This document shows positions 11,241 to 20,945 of a stretch of DNA of 64,000 nt, in pieces (within the stretch, counting starts at the first letter, position 1; every line of letters begins with the position of its first letter). The position numbers and the translations under genes are program-made. Source of the DNA: Aspidiotus rigidus (Eukaryota > Arthropoda > Insecta > Hemiptera > Diaspididae). The notes beneath the pieces are model-generated. The model saw only the letters and a program-made list of their open reading frames with translations. It did no database searches and was not told the DNA's origin. The stretch is from positions 558,001-622,000 of the forward strand of contig JAVHKY010000058.1 in NCBI GenBank assembly GCA_035079385.1, read 5' to 3'.

Positions 11241-13355
11241 TTTTCGGAACTTCCGACAATTTCAACAAGGTAGAAAGAAATTCATGAAAGATGGTTGGAA
11301 ACAGCGGAAGGTTGTGGGTTCTCGCTGCTGTAGCCTCTAATTTCTTTTTCCAGTGAGTAGCTCGTGATTGGTATCAATATTAACGCCATTTTCCTGAACA
11401 ATGCGTCTAATAGTTTGTACTACCTTACCAAAGTTGGTTCATTGGCAGGAACCATGAGCGCGTGTTAGGTAGTCCCGAAGCTTCTTTTCCCACACAGCAT
11501 AAATATGCTAACATGACTCTATCCTTAAGTTTCTGAATATCTAAAACGATAAATCAACGTGAATTTATTCAACGTCCAACGATCATTTCAAAATTGCAGG
11601 GAGTGACGATTGTACACTGCTCTTTTCATCGAAATGAAGGTGATAGTTTACCTTAATAGATTTGACAAACGAGAATACAAGTCTACACAAATTTTCATAA
11701 TACTCGTCACAGGCAGTCTATTAATAGAGAAAAAAAATTTCTAACACATTATAATTTTTTTACAAACGGCGAGAACTTCCTTCGTCACCCTTTCAGACTC
11801 ATTGATTACACGTTGTCACTTCTTCTACTATTGGACGTACAAACACGATTACTAGAACTGAATCGTCAAATATTGTCATTAATTTCGAATTCCGACAGAT
11901 ACGTAGCAGATACCCATGCATATAAAAATGAATAAAAACAAAAAAAAAAGAACCACGAACGATGAACGAGGCTAAAATTTATTTAACGTATTTTTCAAAA
12001 CGTCAAACGTCCAGCTATTGTACTCCTTTCAGTGCCATCGGAAGCTCTAATTGTATTTTCCACGTTTTAAGCTACGATATTTTTAGCCTGTTGCGCGTCG
12101 GAAAACGCACATTTCCGACTTCTGTTGTCACGACGACTTCGTCGAGTCATGAACGACTAAATATAGGCCTTATTGTTCAGTGTAATACGTATTTATTCGA
12201 AGGAACTTTCACGAAATTTGGGCTAAGGAAATGAATTTTTATAGTTTTTCGTTTTCTCGGTTTGAATTTTTAATTTACATTTTCCGATTGAAAAATTCAA
12301 CGATTCTGCGTTCCTCGAAAACGTCAAGCATTAGCCTACTTTTGTTCATCCCTATCGTCAAAATTATTCATTCATATTGAATAAATATCTCCAATTTATG
12401 CGTCGTTACATCGTCTTGAAAAATTTGAGATGTAAATTTTTGACGTCTTTGATTATCCATGACGGTAGAGGTGACGCACATTCTGGTTAGACTGCTACGG
12501 AGTCCATCGAAGTAAAACAAAAATTCACTTCCCATCATTGGTTTTGTTGTTCTGAAAAGGAATTTAATTAGCTAAGAGTAAGCAATCGAAAAACTATAAA
12601 GTCCACGTATTGATTTCATCAGAACAAACCAAAAGTACTACAAGCGAAAAAGTTGAAAGTAAGCTCGCATCACCGCGACGGCAAGGAAACTCGATGAACC
12701 GAAATCGCACAGCAGCAGCAAATGTTGAATTTCGAACCGAATTAGGAAAATTACAACGAAATCGCGACCGTAAGACGAACAAGCGAGGAGTGCCGAACGA
12801 ATTCCATTCTTGTAGGTAGTGCATATATGCAGATATACGAAGAATACTTTATTTATAACGAACTGACGTTCTCATTAATGAAAATTCTAATACTCGAACG
12901 AGGACCAAAGTGAAGAAAGGTTGAATTCGACACCGACTAAATTCTCCAGCAATTAATAATTTGGTATCCATCTCGCTCCCCTAACTCCTGCTTTCCACTT
13001 GACGAATGAATATATGAAAGGGGGTCTAGTATAGTCTACGCTAAATGAAATATGCCATCCCTTACTGCTACGGTAAGCGGTATTACGTTATATTAAAACG
13101 TTTCGTGAACATTAAATAATTTTGCAGTCGTTGTTACCACGCACTACGTACGACAATTAACGCAAACTGTCATTTAAGCTGCTTTTTGAGCGTGGTTGAG
13201 AGCTAAAATATTCCATTTCGCTTTATATATACACGCTGCAATAGTTCGCGACCAAAATTTTGTGTTCTAGACGCGTGTGGAACCGCAGTTTGAAAGCGTA
13301 CGTCATTCCCGTAATATTATCTTTCCTTCGCCATAAAAAAAAAAAGAAAATCCTG
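11241..13355. other. Unassigned, AT-rich
   Basis: No gene is recognised. Opposed frames at 12594-12824 (-, 76 codons) and 12610-12819 (+, 69 codons) overlap in a slightly GC-richer patch. Neither has a known motif, so at most one could be an exon. The rest has scattered short frames only. Confidence 0.3.
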
Positions 13356-13716
13356 ATACCACAACCACTGTGTAGCAGAAACAGACCTTTTGCAGCGATG
13401 ACAATCCACTTGACGAGACTTTTGTGCTCTTAATTTTCTCTACGTTCGAATCCAAAGTCATCTTAAGATCATCGGCTTATCGATATCATTCCCTTCTGTG
13501 GATACCAACATTCCAAGCCACCGTGCAGCAGAAACAGACCTTTTGCAGCAAAGAAAATCCACTGGACTGATTTGCTGAACATTTCTCTAAATTCGAAACT
13601 CAAAATCATCTGTAGTCTCTTGCTTTATTGATATCCTTCCCTTTTGTGGAAATTAACGATTAAAAAAACTACCACGCAGCAAAAACAGACCTTTTGCAGC
13701 GAAAAAAATCCACTGG
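13356..13716. repeat. ~152-bp tandem repeat, about 2.4 copies
   Basis: The phrase AACAGACCTTTTGCAGC recurs near 13380, 13533 and 13684, giving a period of about 152 bp. Each is followed by AATCCACT and a TTGATATC ... TTCCC ... GTGGA segment. A further piece of the same unit lies at about 17120-17240, beyond the RTE relic, suggesting the array was once continuous or was copied across. Confidence 0.8.
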
Positions 13717-13722
13717 ACCATT

Positions 13723-13949
13723 GATTACACACTGACCAAACAAATACTCGCATCGTTAGAAACGTTTTCACTTTGCTGGACACAACTACGAGAGTGCGCA
13801 ACAAATTATAATGGGCCAGTAACAGAGAGGGAACGATGTTCTCTCTTTTTTACTGTGCTGATTAGCAGGCAGTGCACCCACGCAGCTGTATCCAGCAAAG
13901 TGAGAACGTTTCTAACGATGCGTGTACTTGTCTGGTAAGTGTATAGTCG
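13723..13949. repeat. 227-bp near-perfect palindrome (MITE- or foldback-like)
   Basis: The outer arms pair GATTACACACTGACCA at 13723 onward with GTCTGGTAAGTGTATAGTC ending near 13949. The arms share GCATCGTTAGAAACGTT and TTTGCTGGA. Pairing continues inward to CAGTAACAGAGAGGGAAC / GTTCTCTC...TTACTG around a three-base loop near 13836. The whole segment therefore folds on itself, with mismatches mainly in the middle of each arm. It has no coding capacity. It abuts the 152-bp array on its left. Confidence 0.85.
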
Positions 13950-14099
13950 ATGACGCTCCCCATCTCTGGAGCCCTTATTGCGTCGAGTAACCTCCGGTGG
14001 GAAATCAGGTCGGACAACCGATGAGTGTTAGAGGTGTCTAGCCGGGGCAAGTACTCGGCTAGCTACGCTGGATAGGTGCAGGGACAGGTCACTTATTCT

Positions 14100-15165
14100 T
14101 GGATGGCGATGGAATAACTATTGTCAACAGCTGTACAGGGGTCCCGATGGAAAACCCAGGAAGAGACCACTCCCCGATGAAAAAGAACCTGCCGTTCTTA
14201 GAGACGAAGTTTGCAAGACCATAAACAAATTGCGAAACAACGAACCTCCCGGTGCCGATGACATTACTGCCGAAATAGTCAAGGGTGCAGGAGAAGTTGG
14301 CGTCGATATGATGCATCATAAAATATCTGCTATGGTCAGGGGGGCTGGCAGGAAGACTGGATAGAGTTTGTTTTCGTTGCCTTACACAGGAAAGGAAGCA
14401 CCAGTGTCTGCTCCAATTACCGCCCTATCGCGCTGATATCGCACGGGAGCAAAATTCTACTCAACATCTCGGCATTTTCCAAACGACCAGATACCAGGGG
14501 GACAGGCGGGTTTCGTGCGAAATAAGGGAACACGCGAACAGATCCTGAACATCCGTCAAATTATTGAGAAATGCCGGGAATACAATAATCCACTGGTGCT
14601 TTTTCTGGATTACAATAAAGCCCTTGACTGCGCGCGACTGAGTAATCTTTGGCAGATCATGGAGGAGATGGGCTGCCGGCACACTTGTTTGCGCTCACGC
14701 GGAATCTGTACGCAGATAGCAGTACAACGGTCAGGTTAGATGACATGCTGTCGCCTGGTTTTGAACCTTCCAAACTTTTCAATGTGTACGGTGAGTACAT
14801 AATGAGGAAGAGCTTGGATAGATGGAAAGGCGGTGTGCGAATCGGCGGTGAAACCATCAGCAACCTCAGGCTTGCGGATGACACGACGCTGTATGCCGGA
14901 TCCGAGAATGAAATGAAAGAGTTCCTGGAACGCGTGGAGAAGAATAGTAACAAATAGGGGTTGACGCTCAACAAAGATAAAACGAAGGTAATTATAGTCG
15001 ACGCGCACTCCGAGACTTTGGAAAAGTAGCCAGGTTCACCTACTTAGGTTCAGTGGTCTGCGGGAATTCGGGGAAGAATCACACTTGCAAGAGAAGTAAC
15101 TGTGAAATTAATGCGTATATGGAAAGACCGAGTCATAACCTGTAACATGAGGCTGAGCCTGCTAA
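14100..15165 (+). pseudogene. Decayed RTE-like reverse transcriptase, left part
   Basis: Frames must be switched several times to follow the protein. Readable boxes in order are EPAVLRDEVCKTINKL and NEPPGADDITAEIVKG (about 14190-14285), DWIEFVFVALHRKGS and SNYRPIALISHGSKILLNI (about 14355-14470), FVRNKGTREQILNIRQI (about 14512-14560), LFLDYNKALD (about 14598-14628) and LRLADDTTLYAG (about 14865-14900). The YADD position reads LADD. This is the usual RT box order for an RTE-type element. It is clearly older than the 2.0-4.1 kb copy and from a different subfamily. The right part resumes at 16546 after a block of satellite DNA. Confidence 0.82.
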
Positions 15166-15167
15166 AA

Positions 15168-16545
15168 ACCCTGAAAACTGAATATTCAACAGAAAATAAT
15201 CTCTGGTAACTCAAAATGGTACGCAACAGGCCTATTTTAACCGAAATTTAAAGCATATTTCAATTGAAGTTAAGTGGATGGTGATATGAACAGCAATTGG
15301 AGAATGATTCTTTATATACATATAACAAGGGACCCATTCTGCTGATCGTTTCATACTGAATTTAAATTGAATTTAAATGGATGACGATATCAAAGAAAAT
15401 GGAGAATGGTATCTTTCTACACATGTAACAAAGCTCCCATTCTGCTGATCGTTCCAAACTAAATTTCAATTGAATTTAACGGGGACATGAACAGAAATTG
15501 GAGAAGGGTATCTTCCTACACATATAACAACGCTCACATTCTGCTGATCGTTTTAGGCTGGATTTCAATTGAATTTAAATGGAGTGTGATATCAACAGAA
15601 ATTGGAGAATGGTATCTTTTTATACATATAACAAAGCTCCAATTCTGCTGATCGTTCCAAACTAAATTTCAAATGGATGATGATATCAACAGAAATTGGA
15701 GAATGGTATCTTTCTACACAGATAACAATGCTCTCATTCTGCTGATCGTTTTAGGCTGGATTTCAATTGAATTTAAATAAATGGTGATATGGACACAAAT
15801 TGGAGAATGGTATCTTTCGACACATATAACAAAGCTCCCATTCTGCTGATTGTTTCAGGGTAGATTTCAATTGAATTTATATAGATGGTGATAAGGACAG
15901 AAATTGGAGAATGGTATCCTTCTACACATATAACAAAGCTCTCATTCTGCCGATTGTTTCAGGCTGAATGAAATTTGAAATTATGGCCTTCTCTGATAAC
16001 TGAAAAATTCAAGAGAAAATAATCTCTGGCGACTCAAAATGGTACCCAATAGGCCTATCCTAACCGAAATTTAACGCAGATTACAAATTTCATATCGGTT
16101 CATCAGAAAAACTTGATCTTTGAGCAAGAAATCCCAAAGTCAATTGTATTAACCTCTGTGAAAACTGAATTCTCAACGGAAAAAAATCTCTGGCGACTAA
16201 AATGGTACCCAATAGACCTACTCTACCCGAAATTCAACTCAGATTACAAATTTCATATCGGTTTAGCTGAAAAACTCAAGAGCCGATCACAATTCCCATC
16301 ATTCAAAATCATTGGCCTCTGTGAAAACTGAATATTCAACAAAAAAAAAAACTCTCTGGCGACTAAAAATGGCACCCAATAGGCCTACCCTAACCGACAT
16401 TTAACGCAGATTACAAATTTCATATCAGTTCAGTTGAAAAACCTGACCTCCGATCACAAAATCCGCAATTGGAAGTTATTGCATCTGTGAAAACTGAATT
16501 TTCAAGAGGCAAAAATCTCTTGCGACTAAAAATTAATTCCAATAG
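15168..16545. repeat. Nested satellites: ~102-bp array inside a ~164-bp array
   Basis: From about 15280 to 15975 the phrase ATTCTGCTGATCGTT (with variants) recurs about seven times at ~102-bp spacing. It is flanked by a second unit carrying TCTCTGGCGACT and CCCAATAGGCCTA. That unit appears once at about 15173-15260 and then at 16025, 16189, 16353 and 16516, a ~164-bp period. The 102-bp array therefore sits inside the 164-bp array. The whole block interrupts the RTE relic: an RTE segment of about 85 bp occurs on both sides (15078-15160 and 16647-16732). Confidence 0.85.
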
Positions 16546-17085
16546 GTCTATCCCTGTGTTCCTGTGTGGCGCTGAAACATGGACCATAAAAGCTGATGGT
16601 AGAAGGAGAGAAAAAGGAAGGAAGAGGACGAATACATTGTAGAAGCATCACACTTGCAAGAGAAGTAACTGCGAAATTAACGGGTATATGCTGGAAAGAC
16701 CGAGTCATAACGTGTAACATGAGGCTGAGCCTAGTCTTTCATGTGTTCCTGTATGGCGCTGAAACATAGACCATAAAAGCTGATGATAGAAGGAGCGAAA
16801 AAGGAAGGAAGAGACAAAGACGAATACGCAGGCACGTAAAATATTATAGAAGCGAGGACCGGTTTCACTCCGAAACCGGTCGTCGCTTCTATAATATTCT
16901 ACGTGCCTGCGTATCCTTCTTTGTCTCTTCCTTCCTTTTTCGCTAAATTGGCTTGTAATGTCGGTGTTCTCGGAGAAAAATTCCTTTAATTTCATTGATA
17001 GAAGGAGGATCGACGCCCTGGAAATCTGGGTCTACCGGAGGATACTGCGAATCCACTGGACGGCCAAACGAACAAATATATGAAT
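16546..17085 (+). pseudogene. Decayed RTE-like reverse transcriptase, right part
   Basis: The C-terminal thumb region reads FLCGAETWTIKADGRR near 16552-16605 and again, with a stop, near 16743-16795 (a ~191-bp tandem duplication). It ends with RRIDALEIWVYRRILRIHW and TAKRTN near 17002-17075. Such GAETW ... RRRI...E.W..RR.LRI.W strings follow the RT domain in RTE-like proteins. A hairpin insertion splits the second copy between 16794 and 16996. Confidence 0.8.
16795..16995. mobile_element. Long-hairpin insertion inside the RTE relic
   Basis: Positions 16795-16866 and 16872-16944 are almost perfectly complementary (GCGAAAAAGGAAGG ... GGACCGGTTTC and its reverse) around a ~5-base loop, giving a ~72-bp stem. 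About 50 bp of unpaired DNA follows. The direct repeat TGATAGAAGGA flanks the segment at 16784-16794 and 16996-17006 and looks like an 11-bp target duplication. The purine-rich start also resembles the neighbouring RTE duplication, so a template-switch or inverted-duplication event is an alternative to transposition. Confidence 0.6.
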
Positions 17086-17119
17086 ATTAAACGAGTTCCA
17101 TATCGAACAACGCTTTCCT

Positions 17120-17240
17120 GTGTATGTGAACATTTCCACGCTCTTAATTTTCTCTAAATTCAAATCTCGAAATCATTTAAGTGCCCCGGGTTATTGATAT
17201 CTTTCCCTCCGTGGAAATTAACCCTTAAGACACTCGGTCT
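17120..17240. repeat. Detached piece of the 152-bp repeat
   Basis: CTCTAAATTCAAATCTC, then ATCATTTAAG and TTATTGATATCTTTCCCTCC, aligns with the second half of the unit in the 13356-13716 array. It sits on the far side of the RTE relic and its satellites. Confidence 0.65.
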
Positions 17241-19164
17241 TTTTCCAATCTCTTTCGAAAACTCAATAAATCTCCAAATCTTTTCACCTTTTCAAACTTT
17301 TAATATCGCGAATACGTAATCAATAAGAATCGGCACCCAGGCACTTATTTTTTAGGAGTGAAGTCGAGTGCACGAATTTATCGGGCGCATAATTATGCTG
17401 GTATGAAAGGGCTCGAGTCCTTGGATGACATTGACCTGCACTATGGACTTGAACAATATACCCTAAATCTCCGCAGTTGTGAGCCGTTCGAAGGTACAAG
17501 CCGCACCCAAAATTTTAAAATGTACTTCAACAACATTTTACGTGATAAATTGTACCTCGAATAGAAACCAAACTCTACATTTTAGAATGTGAATTTCTAA
17601 AAAAAAACAATAGGTAGTGCGCCTTATAATTGGAACTTCACGGTTTTAGGAAGGACTTGGTTATCAAAGATGAGAAGAGAAGGAAAGGGTGCTGAACCAA
17701 CGACCTTGACCTTTTGTTCGGGATTTGGAGAAGTTTCAACATTAGAACTCGACTTACACGGGCTTGATCATCAAAGATAAGGCGGAATATTAGCCTAAAA
17801 AACCCTTCCTCACAAATTATCAATATCGTAATAGCCAATATGATACGTAAAACATGATCTTGATTTTTTGTATCCAGCAATCAAAGCGATTGACGGAGGA
17901 CGAGTAATGCTTACAAAATTACAAGAGCTGAATTCGATTTATTTTCCTCGAAGAAAAGTTTCAGAATAAATAGGAAACCACCTGTCACATTCCTCTCATT
18001 ACGTCAGTCAGGATAGTTAAGAAAAACGAAAGATTTCAAAGAACAAGACAAGCGGTTAACTCGCGAGTCGTGCGGTTGAGATAAGTTCGTAAAAGACGGA
18101 AAGAAGAAAAAAAGAAAAAAATCATCGGAATGCGGGAAACTGTCCACGCTTTTCAAGAGTTTCTTCGCGGTCTGATACATCCACAGGTGCGTCAATACTG
18201 TGAAATATCTTTCTTTGAAAAACTTCGTCGACGTGAAAAAACTAGTAATTTCATTTGTCGCGCAATTATTCGAGGAATAGCGAAGATACACTTAATTTTA
18301 TTTCTAAAATTTATTGAAGATTACGCGTATTGAGTTTTCTTATAGATTAACTTTAGCAAGCAAAGCGCAAAAAAGTCACTTCGCCACGCGAGGTCGGAAG
18401 AGGGTCGGCTGTGACTACACCAACTTTTCCATTTTTCTCTTTTACGGTCTTGGTACACAGTGATGTTAATAAAATTGAGATTGAAGACGAAAACATTGAA
18501 AATTCTGTACATTCCTTAGATCAAAAACACCCGTATTTTCAACTTTCTCACCAGATACTCGCAGCTAACATTTCACGATCTTAAATTTTGAGAATTTCTC
18601 AAAAAATGGCGCCATAAGAAATGTAGAGGGAGGAAATCGCGATTTGAGATTCCTGGAAGGTTCTTGAAGTCAGGGATTTGATGATAAGGATTTCTAGGGT
18701 TTGGATCAATTTGAGGGAAAAAAGTGAGAAGATATTGGTTCACTACAAGCAGATATCTCACTGTCTAAAGTTTTTTGAGTTCATTTTAAGCATATAGATT
18801 TCCATTATCATCATTGTTAGTGTCATATGATTAAATTATTTCAGCTTTCAAAATACTTGGTGCGAACATTTATACAAAATTTGACGTACTTCAAATAGGA
18901 CTGTAAGGATTTTTAATATTTCTCCAAGTTTCCAAATACCTTTGAGAGTGGCCGCGGTTTAGCCTTACCTAAAAAAAAAAATAAACGAATACATATATCA
19001 ATAAGCTAATAATAATAATAACAATATTAATAACATACAAATAATAATAATATTGTGACTAAAAAAATGTAAGTTCAATTTACAGCACCTATTATATCAC
19101 CAAGAAAAGTCGTTCACATTACAGTCTTATCAGTTGAATGTCGACTTAGAAATATAACTTGAAA
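17241..19164. other. Unassigned, with an AAT-rich microsatellite
   Basis: No gene is recognised. Short frames on both strands overlap one another, as expected by chance in AT-rich DNA. An imperfect (AAT)n tract lies at about 18999-19055, shortly before the PLE copy begins. Confidence 0.35.
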
Positions 19165-20759
19165 AAGAAGTTAGACGTGTGATAAACGAGTGTGAATTTA
19201 TTATTAAAACTCCCTCGCTAAAAAGATTGCTCCTGGAGCCCAACCCTGTGCCTCCCCTCTAGTACAGGCTACCAAAAGTCCATAAAAAAGATAACCCGAT
19301 GCGTCCGGTCGTATCCTTTGTGTCCTCTCCCACGTACGCTCTGGCGAAATTTTTGGACCGATGGTTTAAATCGAGAGTTGACCATGAGTCACCTTACAGG
19401 CTTACTCGGTGAAAAATTCGGTCTCCTTGGCTGATAGGCCTAAAAATAATATTCTTCCGCTGGGATCGACCTTGTGTTCATTTGATGTGGTCGGCTTGTT
19501 TCCCAATATCCCCGGAGCAACCGCCATGCAACATATGGGAGACCTTTTGATTCAAACAAATGTTCGCCAAGAAGAATTGGGTGAATTTTTCAATCTCCTC
19601 AATAATTTGTTGGTCTCCCAATTATTGCAAATTCGATAACAAGTTTTTTGAGTTTCCTGAAGAGGTTGGAATACCCATCGGTTCTCCTTTGGGTTCTCTC
19701 ATTTCGGAGGTCTTTATGTCTAAGTTTGAGCTCGATTTGTTCTCCTCTGGCAGTGCGTATTTAGATCAGATTTATTATTGGCACAGGTATGTCGACGATG
19801 TGTTGTGTACGTGGACTGGTCCCCGAGAGCTCCTTTTGGAGTTTCTCCAGTATCTAAATAATTAATATCCTTCTATAAAATTTACTTTAGAAATCGGTGG
19901 CGCATCTATTAATTACTTGGATTTGACGATCTGTAATAGAGACGGTATCCATGAATTCGCCATAATATACAGGAAAGATACTGCGACCGATATTACTGTC
20001 CACGGCAAATCTTTTTGCCCTGTAGCCCATAAATATGCTGGATTTAACAGCTTAATCCATCGACTGACTAGTATTCCTCTCAATCAGTCAGCCTCCCAAA
20101 AACAGGTATTAACTATAAAGCACTTGGCCAGAGTGAATGAAGTGAACTTAGACATTGACCTTATGATCCAAAGGAAAGTTACTTGACAATGCCTCGATTC
20201 CACCACCTCCCTCCCCCGCTATACGGCCCTAAACAGTAGAGAGCGTTGGATAAGGCTTCCGTTCTTGGGGCAGTTTTCATCTCAATTGAGTCGTGTCCTA
20301 CGCTCCTTCGGATTTCGGCCTGTGTATTACAACCCCAATACCATAAAAAGTTTATTGGTTAGGCTAAAAGACCCCATCCAACTGGCCGAGAGGAGTGGTG
20401 TGTATAGAGTTGAGTGTAAGGATTGTGACGGAATTTATATCGGCGAGACAGGCCGTCAGTTGAAAATTAGAATCGCTGAACATAGGAAGGTGTGGGAAAA
20501 GAAGAATATAGGTGAATCGGCGTTTGCGGACCATCTAATCACTAGCGGCCATAGCATAAAAGAGGGGTCCGAGGTCCTCCTCTATAGAGAAAACGCGTAT
20601 TCGAAGCGAAAAGCGTTAGAACACATCGAAATAATCCGTCATTTAAATAACGACGACCTTAATGTGCTCAACAGGTACATACCTGATGAGGGGTTGATTG
20701 AACTACCGGTAGTTTACGAGTATGATTCACGTCGTGATGACTCGCTGGTTCAATCCTGA
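19165..20759 (+). pseudogene. Penelope-like element copy 1: RT plus GIY-YIG, frameshifted
   Basis: PLEs encode a telomerase-related reverse transcriptase joined to a GIY-YIG endonuclease. Readable parts in order are INECEFIIKTPSLKRLLLEP (start of homology near 19180), MRPVVSFVSSPTY, FDVVGLFPNI, IGSPLGSLISEVFMS, the catalytic YVDDVLC (near 19790-19810), FTLEIGGASINYLDL and KHLARVNEVNLDID. The final frame (20265-20759) is clean: FGFRPVYYNPNTIKSLLVRL, GVYRVECKDC and YIGETGRQLKIRIAEHRK form the GIY-YIG core. At least four breaks occur: a stop near 19261, frameshifts near 19410 and 19560-19640, and stops near 19863 and 20185. The N-terminal ~150 residues seen in the 24-26 kb copy are missing. The GIY-YIG frame being better preserved than the RT may simply reflect chance. 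Confidence 0.9.
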
Positions 20760-20945
20760 TTTCCTCGTATGTTTCTAGTTTACAGCCGGAGTTGGTTCAG
20801 TCGCTTTCCAGTCCCCGTTGACAATGATTGTTTAATCGAAAGCGCTCCGGCATCGTTAAATTTCTGTGGCTATTGTAAATTACTCCGATTGTATTACTCG
20901 CTTGAGTATGATTTCGTCTGGTATATCTGGCCATAAGTTGAGAAA
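20760..20945 (+). repeat. 3' non-coding end of PLE copy 1 with conserved hairpin
   Basis: This matches the end of the 50.6-52.7 kb PLE: both carry CCGGAGTTGGTTCAG, CCCCGTTGACAATG, a GATT-GTTT-AATC hairpin (20826-20837) followed by CGAAAGCGCTC, then TTTCTGTGGC and TTACTCCG. The arrangement aligns with the hammerhead-like motif of the 24-26 kb PLE, but here the core reads TTGACAA instead of CUGANGA and no matching stem I is visible. Confidence 0.7.
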
